Source of the DNA: Paenilisteria portnoyi
GTDB lineage: Bacteria > Bacillota > Bacilli > Lactobacillales > Listeriaceae
Length of the DNA: 42,856 bases
Assembly (NCBI RefSeq): GCF_014322795.1
Contig: NZ_JAASTT010000026.1
Location: forward strand, 1-42,856
Reading direction: 5' to 3'
Shown piece after piece: positions 1 to 6,675 of this stretch. A program made the position numbers and the translations under genes. How positions within the stretch are numbered: the first letter of the stretch is position 1; every line of letters starts with the position of its first letter. Below the pieces are notes generated by a model, which worked only from the letters and a program-made list of their open reading frames with translations, had not been told where the DNA came from and did no database searches.

Positions 1-1115
1 GTGACTTCTACTTTACTCGTGAGGTCGCCATCTCTGTCATCGCTCGCTGTCACGCCCTCTTTGGCATAGAAGCTATCACCAACCGCGATTGTTCTATCGC
101 TCGCTGTGATGACTGGTTTTGTTGTGTCTGCTGCTGCTTGAACGATTACCGTAATGGTTTTCGTTGCTGTGTTTCCTGCCGCATCTGTGACACTGTACGA
201 GACATTATACGTACCTGCTTTTGATGTATCTACGTTATTCGCTGTAACCGTTACTTTGCTGGTGAGGTCCCCGTCTGTATCGTCATTCGCTGTCACATCC
301 GCCTTTGGATCAAAGCTATCGCCAACTGTTAGTGTTTTGTCGCTCGCTGCGATGACTGGTTTTGTTGTATCCTCCACATGTGTTACGGTTGTACGTGCCT
401 GAATATTTTGATCATCTTTTAAAATCGCTGCAATATCATGTCCAGCCACTAAATAATCCGAAAGAGGAAAATTATAGTTTCCAGACGCATCAATCACTGC
501 ACCCGTGTACTCATCTGGAATAAACGAAAATGTGGTCCAGTCATAGAAAGATACTCTTCTACCAGGTGTTCCTGTTCCAGTAATTACTGTATCTTTATCT
601 GTCAATGGATTAATCGTAATCTGTAAATTACTATTCACAATTACCTGAATCGTTTTTGTTCCAACATTTCCTGCCGTATCTGTGACGCTGTAAGTGACAT
701 TATACGTACCTGCTTTTGATGTATCTACGTTATTTGCTGTGACCGTTACTTTGCTGGTGAGGTCTCCGTCTGTATCGTCATTCGCTGTCACATCCGCCTT
801 TGGATCGAAACTATCGCCAACCATTAATGTTTTATCACTTGCTGTGATGGTTGGAGCTGTTGTATCCGCTGCCGCTTGGACTGTTACTGTGATTGTTTTT
901 GTTATGGTATTTCCTGCGGCATCTGCAACACTATATGTTACATTATAGGTGCCAGCTTTGGAGGTATCTACGTTATTTGCTGTAACTTGAATTTTACTTG
1001 TAATATCGCCGTCTGTGTCATCACTCGCTGTAACATCTGTTTTGGGATCAAAACTGTCGCCGACTGCCAACGTTTTATCGCCTGCATTGATGACTGGTGC
1101 TGTACTATCAGCGTC
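1..1115 (-). repeat. Near-identical ~230-bp coding repeats within the surface protein gene
   Basis: Four copies of an Ig-like unit (about 1112-885, 871-640, 374-145 and 131-1, the last cut by the edge) are highly similar at the DNA level. For example, the stretches encoding GDSFDPKADVTANDDTDGDL and NVDTSKAGTYNV recur almost base for base. Such units can expand or contract by recombination, so copy number outside the window may vary between strains. Confidence 0.8.
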
Positions 1116-1883
1116 TAAATCAGTAATACCACTAATATTAGAAAATGTGACAGCATCCCCATTATCATATATACCTCGTTCTTCTAATTGTAGGTATGTT
1201 TGTGTAGACGTTGCCGTAAAAGTTACTGTTTGAGGTGTCCCTTCTGCCATCTTAGGTGTTGTCATGAAAATAGGAGATGAAGTAGTCGATGTACGCATAT
1301 CATCAACCGACCCTGAATAGTTACTAAAAGCCACCACATAGTTAGTCGCCCAATACATATCACTGATTCCATCATATGAAGCAGTATACGTAAAAGAGTA
1401 CTTATGCCCAGGTATCGTGGTAAATGCTTGTGCTATACCATAAGCCGGATTAGGGCTAGCCAAAGCTAAATAATCTGCACCTATGTGAACGACACCATTT
1501 CCTGAAAACCAAGTAACAGCATGCGCAGGTCCCATATCGTGTATATGCGATCCATATGGGTTGGGCTGACCCTCAAAAGTCCCATTAAGTACGCTAGGTC
1601 CAGATAGCCAATAACTACCTTGCGCATCAGACACCTCAGCAGGTTCGGTTGCAAAAATCGGGTGCCAACCAGAGGGGCCATTGAACTCTGTATTTTCCAA
1701 TTGAATCTCAGTCGCACCTAACTTCTGGCTTTGAGTTGTTGCATTGGGTGCACTTTTTGTCGTGGTAGCTGTTTGCGCCGCTAGTACATTAAAAGGTACA
1801 TTAGCAATCATTTGGCTGCTAATTATAGCGGTTGTTAAAAGACCAATCCCCGCTTTTTTTAGTGTATTTTCTTTTTTATTCAC
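1..1883 (-). CDS. Large secreted surface protein with repeated Ig-like domains (5' part; C-terminus beyond window)
   Basis: The minus-strand frame stays open from about 1889 to the left edge, so the gene is cut by the window. A GTG at 1883 lies 6 nt after GGGGAG; an ATG at 1889 touches that motif and is less likely. The product starts with a basic, then hydrophobic segment typical of a signal peptide (ending near VLAAQT). About 210 residues of probable beta-sandwich, carbohydrate-binding-like character follow. Next come Ig-like repeats with the recurrent motifs GDSFDPK, DDTDGDLTSKV and AGTYNVTYSV, as in DUF5011/HYR-like surface-protein domains. Two repeats lie at about 1112-640, a different module at about 640-375, then a third repeat at about 374-145 and a fourth cut by the edge. 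An anchor (LPXTG or other) would be outside. Likely a cell-surface adhesin; the ligand is unknown. Confidence 0.85.
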   Translation of the reverse strand, partial: MNKKENTLKKAGIGLLTTAIISSQMIANVPFNVLAAQTATTTKSAPNATTQSQKLGATEIQLENTEFNGPSGWHPIFATEPAEVSDAQGSYWLSGPSVLNGTFEGQPNPYGSHIHDMGPAHAVTWFSGNGVVHIGADYLALASPNPAYGIAQAFTTIPGHKYSFTYTASYDGISDMYWATNYVVAFSNYSGSVDDMRTSTTSSPIFMTTPKMAEGTPQTVTFTATSTQTYLQLEERGIYDNGDAVTFSNISGITDLDADSTAPVINAGDKTLAVGDSFDPKTDVTASDDTDGDITSKIQVTANNVDTSKAGTYNVTYSVADAAGNTITKTITVTVQAAADTTAPTITASDKTLMVGDSFDPKADVTANDDTDGDLTSKVTVTANNVDTSKAGTYNVTYSVTDTAGNVGTKTIQVIVNSNLQITINPLTDKDTVITGTGTPGRRVSFYDWTTFSFIPDEYTGAVIDASGNYNFPLSDYLVAGHDIAAILKDDQNIQARTTVTHVEDTTKPVIAASDKTLTVGDSFDPKADVTANDDTDGDLTSKVTVTANNVDTSKAGTYNVSYSVTDAAGNTATKTITVIVQAAADTTKPVITASDRTIAVGDSFYAKEGVTASDDRDGDLTSKVEV

Positions 1884-1937
1884 ATTCATCTCCCCATTCT
1901 TTTTGCTGTTGTTTTTTACATCACATTTTATAACTTA

Positions 1938-1972
1938 TTATTTCGATCTTCCTTTCATTAGCATCCCTCCTC
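1938..1972 (-). promoter_or_regulatory. Second strong ribosome binding site with a 6-codon mini-ORF in the leader
   Basis: GAGGAGGG at 1965-1972 is followed by ATG CTA ATG; the second ATG (1958) has good spacing and opens MKGRSK then TAA (stop at 1938). This is the second SD plus tiny frame between the promoter and the surface protein start, about 55 nt upstream of its GTG. It suggests translation-coupled or attenuation-type control of the leader, by inference only. Confidence 0.35.
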
Positions 1973-1977
1973 GAAAT

Positions 1978-2037
1978 TTATAATATAAAAATACTAAAAA
2001 AAAAGAAAATATAGACTATTCTTTTTCTCACACCCAA
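1978..2037 (-). CDS. Possible 19-aa leader peptide upstream of the surface protein
   Basis: A strong Shine-Dalgarno AAGGAGG (2044-2050) lies 6 nt before a TTG at 2037, opening a 19-codon frame read as MGVRKRIVYIFFFFSIFIL followed by TAA. The SD begins about 5 nt after the expected start of the promoter at 2062-2089. The peptide has a basic start and a phenylalanine-rich hydrophobic end. It could be translated as a leader or membrane peptide, or be fortuitous. Too short for similarity arguments. Confidence 0.35.
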   Translation of the reverse strand: MGVRKRIVYIFFFFSIFIL

Positions 2038-2061
2038 AATGTACCTCCTTATTATAAAACC

Positions 2062-2089
2062 ATAATACAACACATCCAATATATCTCAA
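2062..2089 (-). promoter_or_regulatory. Sigma-A promoter for the surface protein gene
   Basis: On the minus strand TTGAGA (2084-2089) and TATTAT (2062-2067) are separated by 16 bp. The predicted start near 2055 gives a leader of about 170 nt before the surface protein start. The rest of the 2090-2296 gap is AT-rich, and I see no other gene in it. Confidence 0.55.
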
Positions 2090-2296
2090 GTGCAGTTTCA
2101 TCATATTATTCAATCAAATATGACGAAATTATGACTTTTTTATAGTATTTTTTTCCGAAAAAACAATTAATTTTAGATATACTAGCAAACGATAAAGGTA
2201 CATAAAAATAGATTGGGCGTCCACATTTTCTTATTTAAACTGAAAAAGATGAAACTAAGCTAATTGTTCAATCCAGCTCAATTCCATCCTCATTTA

Positions 2297-2692
2297 TCAT
2301 TTCTCCCAATTCAGTTCCCAACTAAATCCAAATTTATCGACAACCTTCGCGTGCACAGCTCCCCAAAAAGCTTCTTGAAGTTCCATTTCAATACTACCTT
2401 CTTCGGCAAGTGCTTTGTAGATTTTCGTGATTTCTTCTTCTGAATCGAATTCTAAACCTAGAATGACGCTATTCCCCTCCGTAACCGGTGTTTGGAAAAT
2501 ATCATTGAGGTAGAGTGTCAAGTTTTCGTTAATGACGATTTCTGCGTGGAGGACTTTATTAGGGTACTGTTCAAAACCAGGAATTCCATCTGACATTTGA
2601 AAATTTTGAATTTCTCCTCCAAAAATGGCATGGTAATAAGCGACTGCTTCTTTACAGTGATCTGTTGTTAAATAAGGAATGAACTTTTTCAT
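2297..2692 (-). CDS. VOC-family (PhnB/glyoxalase-like) protein
   Basis: The 131-aa product begins MKKFIPYLTTDHCKEAVAYY and continues with IFGGE, FQMSDG, HAEIVINENLTLYLND and a C-terminal FGFSWELNW, the arrangement of PhnB-like members of the vicinal-oxygen-chelate superfamily (two beta-alpha-beta-beta-beta modules). The start at 2692 is chosen because AAGGAAG lies 8 nt upstream and the family begins at this residue; a longer frame would add 24 unrelated residues. Members include resistance proteins, isomerases and many proteins of unknown substrate, so no reaction is assigned. It is transcribed alone from its own promoter, directly beyond the duplicated rplS tail. Confidence 0.85.
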   Translation of the reverse strand: MKKFIPYLTTDHCKEAVAYYHAIFGGEIQNFQMSDGIPGFEQYPNKVLHAEIVINENLTLYLNDIFQTPVTEGNSVILGLEFDSEEEITKIYKALAEEGSIEMELQEAFWGAVHAKVVDKFGFSWELNWEK

Positions 2693-2726
2693 CGTTTTAT
2701 CTTCCTTTCCATTATTTGATAGTATC

Positions 2727-2755
2727 AGAATACGCAATTGGTTCTTTTTTTGCAA
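2727..2755 (-). promoter_or_regulatory. Promoter of the VOC gene
   Basis: TTGCAA (2750-2755) and TATTCT (2727-2732) on the minus strand are separated by 17 bp, with an expected start about 30 nt before the ATG at 2692. The -35 begins only 4 bp from the end of the duplicated rplS tail. Confidence 0.5.
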
Positions 2756-2758
2756 GCG

Positions 2759-2825
2759 ATACATAAAAAGACGATCAGCGCGATGCCGACCGTCTTCTTA
2801 TAATTAACGAATTTCTTTAATACGA
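2759..2825 (-). repeat. Second copy of the rplS 3' end plus terminator
   Basis: These 67 bp match 6086-6153 with one substitution and one 1-bp indel. The shared block contains the last codons of rplS (IKEIR and stop) and the intrinsic terminator hairpin (AAGACG / CGTCTT stem with T-run on the minus strand). Here the codons are not attached to an rplS gene. As a terminator it serves the DUF4176 gene that ends at 2841. Confidence 0.9.
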
Positions 2826-2840
2826 AAAGTTCATTCTTTA

Positions 2841-3140
2841 TTAAATAGAGCCTTTAGGAATTTTTGTTTGACTTACCATTTCATCATATTGTTCAGCGAA
2901 TTCATTTTCATCTTCATTTTTAAAACCTTCAAACAAAACTTTTTCCACATTCTCTTTATTGAAGAAATACACTGCTTCAGGCGATAACATTCCTTGTGGG
3001 ATTAACACCGCGCCGTAATCATAAAAAACTTCTTTTTTACGATCTTCCACAATACTTGCTCTACAGACAATCATCAGCCTTGAGCCATCCCCATCTTTTA
3101 ATAACACAACTGTACCAAGCGGCAACACTCTATCTTCCAT
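2841..3140 (-). CDS. DUF4176-type small protein of the LXG cassette
   Basis: The 99-aa product MEDRVLPLGTVVLLKDG... has the features of DUF4176 proteins, small beta-rich proteins found next to LXG toxins: the LPLGSVV-like start, a hydrophobic core with IVCRA and YDYGAVLIPQGM, and an acidic C-terminal half. The start at 3140 has GGAGGG 8 nt upstream; a longer frame would overlap the upstream gene. It is the last gene of the cassette, one base after the membrane protein gene. In related loci such proteins are accessory or immunity components; the molecular role is not established. Confidence 0.7.
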   Translation of the reverse strand: MEDRVLPLGTVVLLKDGDGSRLMIVCRASIVEDRKKEVFYDYGAVLIPQGMLSPEAVYFFNKENVEKVLFEGFKNEDENEFAEQYDEMVSQTKIPKGSI

Positions 3141-3141
3141 A

Positions 3142-3792
3142 TTATCTTCCCTCCAGTTTTTTATTTTGATATTTTCCAACAACAGCAAACCAGCGTATCA
3201 AGTTATTCTCCCAAATTAAGAAAACTGTTAGAAAAGGAAGAACACCAAAAAGACTTAAAGCTATGATTTCACTGCCTACAGGAAATCCTATAAAATAGCC
3301 TTGCTCATTAGCTAAGTATAGACTTATGATAAAACCTATTGTAGCACATACAACAACTAAAGTAAGTATCCAAGCAAATACTTTCTTCATAAAAGTTACT
3401 TTTTTGTTATTGAACATATTCCATATATTATTATTTCTAATTGCTTTTCCTAGCTCCCTTTTCGTTGCAGGTTCTGCTTTTTTTACATTTCTATATAAGA
3501 CACGATGAGTAACTATAGTTAAAAATAGAAATTCGAATGTCCAAATTATGGATAAAACAATTAATATACCACTAGTATACTTTCCCGAAAAAAGCTGATC
3601 CTTTGCAAAAAATGCTACTAGACTACTTATTAATAATAATGTGGCGAGGACAAAAATAATATATTTTGAATTATTTCTTGTTTTTTCGTTATTTAGCCAT
3701 CTACTTTTTTTTGATTTCAATAAATATTTCTTCTTAGTATCAAAATAGATAATATAGCCATCTGCTTCCCCTATGTATATTATTTTTCTCAA
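3142..3792 (-). CDS. Multi-TM membrane protein, candidate immunity protein to the LXG toxin
   Basis: The 216-aa protein starts at TTG 3792 with AAGGGG 8 nt upstream. The N-terminal ~37 residues are soluble (GEADGYIIYFDTKKKYLL). At least four membrane segments follow, near residues 44-63, 75-98, 137-160 and 175-195. Length, soluble start and spacing resemble the DUF443 'tandem five-TM' family, which includes immunity proteins to membrane-acting T7SS toxins in Staphylococcus. Resemblance is judged by eye. It directly follows the LXG toxin (12-nt gap), the usual place of an immunity gene, and the toxin C-terminus looks membrane-active, which fits a membrane immunity protein. Confidence 0.55.
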   Translation of the reverse strand: MRKIIYIGEADGYIIYFDTKKKYLLKSKKSRWLNNEKTRNNSKYIIFVLATLLLISSLVAFFAKDQLFSGKYTSGILIVLSIIWTFEFLFLTIVTHRVLYRNVKKAEPATKRELGKAIRNNNIWNMFNNKKVTFMKKVFAWILTLVVVCATIGFIISLYLANEQGYFIGFPVGSEIIALSLFGVLPFLTVFLIWENNLIRWFAVVGKYQNKKLEGR

Positions 3793-3804
3793 ACTATTCG
3801 CCCC

Positions 3805-4989
3805 TTACCAAAGTTTAAAATTATCCAAATTCCAAGTTCCGTGAGCAAATCCGTCGTACAGTGTATTGGCAACTCCATTTATGAGGTAACCGCCTGCAGC
3901 ACCCGCAACTGTTCCAACAACTGGAATTGGAATCAATGAACCAATTGCAGCACCTGCATAAATGGACCCCACTGCTGTCCCAGTGTGCACCACACCATCA
4001 ACCGCCGCACTGACTTCTCCATATTCATCCTTTCTTTCCATATATGTAGCACCATCCAAAACTGCACCAGCACCTCCTAAAGCACCTATACTTTTAGGAA
4101 AGCCTTTGCTTAATTCTCCTGCACCGTTTACAAATTCGTCCACTTTTCGAGCAGTTTTAACAGATTTAAAACGTCCTACATCTCCATTTACTTGTTTCCA
4201 TGTCTTTAGCCCCGACTTAGTACTCTTCACAGATGAATTATGCCATGTACCTCCTTTTATTTTTTTACTACTTGCTATTGTCTCAGCCCTGGCAACATTT
4301 AAGGTTGAAGCATATCCTCCTGCCAGCACGATATTTTTAGTAGCCGTTGAATACTTCTCATATTGCTTTTGAATTACATCAGCCCAAGCTGGAATTTCTG
4401 AAGAAATAGTAAAAGTACCAGTTTCTGCATTAAAAGCTCTTCCACTGCTCACTTCCTTTAACCCCGCCTCCACAGAAGCTATCAAACTTTCTACCTCAGA
4501 GAATAAACTTGCCGACGTAACATCATACGCCATAAGCCTATCTAGCTTCTCTTGTATCTCCCTTTTTTGGTCTTCATAAAACGGAAGAAACGGATTCGTA
4601 TTTAATGAAGTGTTCGATAACACAAGTGCAGAGGGCGCTAGGCACATATTGCTTTCTTCTATCAAATCTCCTAAATGTCGAATCTGATCTCGTAGCACAT
4701 CTTCTTGCAGCGAATTTCCATCCACCTCCGCCCGGTATTCCTCTGGTAATTTCTTTGCGGCTTTTTGTAACGCTTCAGCAATCAAGATAAAACCATCAGC
4801 AAGTGGTATATAGGTTGTTTCAAAATAGCGCTTAGCCGCATCATATGCTTGTCCCTTTAAAACTGTTTCTGCTGTAAATTGTGCAATCGCGTCTTTAACT
4901 TTCTCCATTTCAGAGATATGCGCTTGGCACATGTTTTGAATAGCTATGGCTTGCTCATCTGAACTCTCTAAAAACATATTCACGCTCAT
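3805..4989 (-). CDS. LXG-type T7SS toxin with Gly/Ala-rich, probably membrane-active C-terminus
   Basis: The 394-aa product has an alpha-helical N-terminal half (about residues 1-215: MSVNMFLESSDEQ..., QAYDAAKRYFETTYIPLADG, LMAYD) typical of LXG domains of type VII secretion substrates. A linker with WHNSSVKSTKSGLKTWKQ follows, then a C-terminal domain (about 285-394) rich in Gly and Ala: GALGGAGAVLDGATY and AGAAIGSLIPIPVVGTVAGA. This resembles glycine-zipper, pore-forming LXG toxins rather than a nuclease or NADase. The start at 4989 has GGAGG 7 nt upstream; it overlaps the upstream gene by 4 bp (ATGA). No signal peptide, as expected for T7SS cargo. Target and activity are inferred. Confidence 0.7.
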   Translation of the reverse strand: MSVNMFLESSDEQAIAIQNMCQAHISEMEKVKDAIAQFTAETVLKGQAYDAAKRYFETTYIPLADGFILIAEALQKAAKKLPEEYRAEVDGNSLQEDVLRDQIRHLGDLIEESNMCLAPSALVLSNTSLNTNPFLPFYEDQKREIQEKLDRLMAYDVTSASLFSEVESLIASVEAGLKEVSSGRAFNAETGTFTISSEIPAWADVIQKQYEKYSTATKNIVLAGGYASTLNVARAETIASSKKIKGGTWHNSSVKSTKSGLKTWKQVNGDVGRFKSVKTARKVDEFVNGAGELSKGFPKSIGALGGAGAVLDGATYMERKDEYGEVSAAVDGVVHTGTAVGSIYAGAAIGSLIPIPVVGTVAGAAGGYLINGVANTLYDGFAHGTWNLDNFKLW

Positions 4990-5327
4990 TCGGCTTCCTC
5001 CCATGCTTGTTTTCTAGCACGATATAGTTCGTCTTCTTGTGTTTCAAATTCCTGTATTTGGCGACGAACCGCCACTTGTTTTTCTGCCAAGACGTCCATA
5101 GTTTGATGCTCTTCGCGTTGCAACTGAAATTTTCTATCTGCAACGCGATGCGCCATATCTCCTGTCCGCCAATAATCTTGCAACGTATCGAAAAAATTGG
5201 CTCTTCGTCGAAAATGCATCTCCATGGCTTCTTCTGTACGCTTCAATTGACGTTGTGTGTCTTCTGCTTCATAGCTTGCCTCGGATAGACGATTGATTTG
5301 TAGATTTATTTCGTCCACTTTATCCAT
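4986..5327 (-). CDS. DUF3958-like helical partner protein of the LXG toxin
   Basis: The 113-aa product is highly charged and almost entirely predicted alpha-helical coiled coil (LNQ/LSEASYEAEDTQRQLKRTEEAMEMHF, then QVAVRRQIQEFETQEDELYRARKQAWEE). It ends 4 bp inside the toxin gene. Position, size and composition match DUF3958 proteins, which pair with a DUF3130-type protein to bind the LXG domain and bring the toxin to the secretion machine (Lap2-type partner in streptococci). GGGGAG lies 7 nt before ATG 5327. Family assignment rests on context and helical pattern. Confidence 0.6.
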   Translation of the reverse strand: MDKVDEINLQINRLSEASYEAEDTQRQLKRTEEAMEMHFRRRANFFDTLQDYWRTGDMAHRVADRKFQLQREEHQTMDVLAEKQVAVRRQIQEFETQEDELYRARKQAWEEAE

Positions 5328-5331
5328 CTAT

Positions 5332-5604
5332 TTACTCCCCTTTTTGAGCCAATTGTTTATCTTTTGCTTCTATTACTTCTGCCACTCTTCCAATGTTTGC
5401 AGCATCTTTTTGAAATGCCTCACGAAAATGACGAACCATATCCATTTCCTGCTCAGTGTTACTATGTAGCTGATTGTTTCCTTGCAACGTCGTTTGCGTA
5501 TCTGTATTTGGTGTCTGTACGCCGTTCGAATCGGCAATCGCTTGTTGTAAATCAGATACTTGGCTCTGGGCAACACTACTATCACTCGCAATCTCTCCAC
5601 TCAT
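5332..5604 (-). CDS. DUF3130/TIGR04197-like small T7SS partner protein
   Basis: This 90-aa WXG100-sized protein has a polar N-terminal half with SDSSVAQSQVSDLQQAI, a Gln/Thr/Asn-rich linker and a helix carrying FREAFQKDAANIGRVAEVIEAKD. The F-x3-F-x2-D-A-x-N-I pattern with a following acidic D is characteristic of TIGR04197/DUF3130 proteins (Lap1-type targeting factors). It lies between the EsxA-like gene and the DUF3958-like gene; GAGGTG is 7 nt before ATG 5604 and the gap to the next gene is 4 nt. Likely secreted with, or as chaperone of, the LXG toxin. Confidence 0.65.
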   Translation of the reverse strand: MSGEIASDSSVAQSQVSDLQQAIADSNGVQTPNTDTQTTLQGNNQLHSNTEQEMDMVRHFREAFQKDAANIGRVAEVIEAKDKQLAQKGE

Positions 5605-5632
5605 CTGCTCTCACCTCTTTTTGATTTTTACT

Positions 5633-5657
5633 AAAAAACCACGCGTTTTCGCATGGT
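5633..5657 (-). terminator. Terminator or attenuator between the EsxA-like gene and the rest of the cassette
   Basis: On the minus strand ACCATGCG-AAAA-CGCGTGGT is followed by TTTTTT (stem 5638-5645 and 5650-5657). It sits just behind the EsxA-like stop. Partial read-through would make much more EsxA-like protein than toxin. Confidence 0.7.
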
Positions 5658-5676
5658 CATGCAGCACCCATCACTC

Positions 5677-5973
5677 TTATTGTAAACCAAAATTGCGCGA
5701 CAAGTTTGCATCGTTTTCTTCCACTGCGGTAGCTGTTTTACTCAATTGTTGCTCGATTTGATGCATTAAATTAGAGAACTCCGTTACCTTTGGCTTCAGC
5801 TGTTGAAATTGCTCATCGAATTTTTGGAAAGCCGCCCCTTCCCATTCTCCACGTAATTGTTCCTGTAACTGCTGTAATTCCCTTGAAATTTGTTCAATAT
5901 CTTGACCTTTACGCCCATAAGTTTTAGAGCGATCTCGAAGCTCTGCTGGGCTCATTCTAATTTGTCCTGACAT
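5677..5973 (-). CDS. esxA: EsxA-like WXG100 protein
   Basis: The 98-aa product begins MSGQIRMSPAELRDRS and has the helix-WXG-helix layout: EQLRGEWEGAAFQKFDEQF, with WEG as the WXG motif near residue 42, and a C-terminal helix with SKTATAVEENDANL. It is very close to EsxA of Listeria and Bacillus, the small dimeric substrate of the Ess/Yuk type VII system. The ATG at 5973 has AGGAG 9 nt upstream; the ATG at 5982 is too close to that site. No EssC, EssB or EsaA gene is in the window, so this is a satellite copy that would rely on secretion genes elsewhere. Confidence 0.9.
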   Translation of the reverse strand: MSGQIRMSPAELRDRSKTYGRKGQDIEQISRELQQLQEQLRGEWEGAAFQKFDEQFQQLKPKVTEFSNLMHQIEQQLSKTATAVEENDANLSRNFGLQ

Positions 5974-6012
5974 CCAATTCATCTCCTTTTTTGTATAAAT
6001 ATGTAATATAAA

Positions 6013-6043
6013 ATTATATCATAATCTGGATATATTTGTATAC
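6013..6043 (-). promoter_or_regulatory. Extended -10 promoter of the type VII cassette
   Basis: TGATATAAT (TATAAT at 6013-6018, TG element just upstream) lies about 40 nt before the EsxA-like start; no good -35 is visible at 17 bp. The surrounding 6000-6085 is AT-rich and holds no other gene. Confidence 0.5.
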
Positions 6044-6085
6044 GCTTTTTTTACATTTATAGATTTTTCCCTTTAAATAGTGAAT

Positions 6086-6153
6086 ATACATAAAAAGACG
6101 ATCAGCGCAATGCCGACCGTCTTCTTACTAATTAACGAATTTCTTTAATACGA
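6086..6153 (-). terminator. rplS terminator and 3' end, partner copy of the 2759-2825 repeat
   Basis: It contains the last codons of rplS and, downstream, a hairpin with AAGACGGTCGGCAT and TGATCGTCTT arms followed by a T-rich tract on the minus strand. It is the original copy of the duplicated block because it is continuous with the complete rplS gene. Confidence 0.85.
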
Positions 6154-6476
6154 GCTGCTTTACCACGTAGATCACGTAGGTAATACAATTTCGCACGACG
6201 TACTTTACCACGACGTAATACTTCTAATTTAGCGATACGCGGTGTGTGTACAGGGAATGTACGCTCAACGCCAACACTATAAGAGATTTTACGAACTGTG
6301 AAAGTTTCGCTGATTCCTGCTCCACGGCGTTTGATTACAACACCTTCAAAAAGCTGAATACGTTCGCGAGTTCCCTCGACAACCTTTACGTGAAGGCGAA
6401 CAGTATCACCAGGACGGAAGCTAGGTACGTCTGGATTTAATTGACTTTTAGTAATTTCATTGATTAACAAATTCAT
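6132..6476 (-). CDS. rplS: 50S ribosomal protein L19
   Basis: 114 aa, full length for bacterial L19. Diagnostic stretches are [49 protein letters not shown] and [24 protein letters not shown]19 sits at the 30S-50S interface. GGAG lies 10 nt before the ATG. It follows the trmD side of the usual rpsP-rimM-trmD-rplS group, but here a divergent MBL-fold gene and a YbjQ-like gene intervene and rplS has its own promoter and terminator. Confidence 0.98.
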   Translation of the reverse strand: MNLLINEITKSQLNPDVPSFRPGDTVRLHVKVVEGTRERIQLFEGVVIKRRGAGISETFTVRKISYSVGVERTFPVHTPRIAKLEVLRRGKVRRAKLYYLRDLRGKAARIKEIR

Positions 6477-6545
6477 TACATTTCATCTCCTTCCAACAGA
6501 CATTCTTTCATTCAACATATGTAATGAAGCGGAACATCGTTATAA

Positions 6546-6563
6546 AACTGGATCTGTCCAGTT
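6546..6563 (-). promoter_or_regulatory. Hairpin at the 5' end of the rplS leader
   Basis: A perfect 7-bp stem with 4-nt loop (AACTGGA-CAGA-TCCAGTT on the minus strand) lies directly at the predicted transcript start. A second weaker stem (TTCATT/AATGAA) follows in the ~90-nt leader. Firmicutes rplS genes often have a structured leader (the L19 leader family) that mediates autogenous control. Membership of that family was not tested. Confidence 0.45.
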
Positions 6564-6571
6564 ACTCATCT

Positions 6572-6600
6572 AATTTATCACATTTATCACGGTGTGTAAA
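6572..6600 (-). promoter_or_regulatory. Promoter of rplS
   Basis: TTTACA (6595-6600) and TAAATT (6572-6577) with a 17-bp spacer and a TG before the -10 on the minus strand. Confidence 0.6.
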
Positions 6601-6625
6601 GGTTTTTTTCTTGATGGCTAAAATA

Positions 6626-6634
6626 TGGTATAAT
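6626..6634 (+). promoter_or_regulatory. Extended -10 promoter of the MBL-fold gene
   Basis: TGGTATAAT (TATAAT at 6629-6634 with TGN before it) lies about 42 nt ahead of the ATG at 6676. It diverges from the rplS promoter about 30 bp away. Confidence 0.55.
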
Positions 6635-6675
6635 AACGCTAGCTATTTCAAAAAAAGAAAGGGTGTGCTCCAAGT

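Noticed and set aside
154-1233. Four plus-strand frames over the first surface protein
   Set aside because: They are antisense shadows of the Ig-like repeats. The minus strand is open through the whole stretch, with a signal peptide and known domain motifs.
2795-2825. Remnant of a second rplS gene
   Set aside because: Only the last codons and terminator are present; nothing of the L19 body is found upstream, so it is a duplicated tail and not a pseudogene.
3962-4372. 136-aa plus-strand frame opposite the LXG toxin
   Set aside because: Antisense to a well-supported gene; Pro/Ser/Thr-rich shadow composition and no start context.
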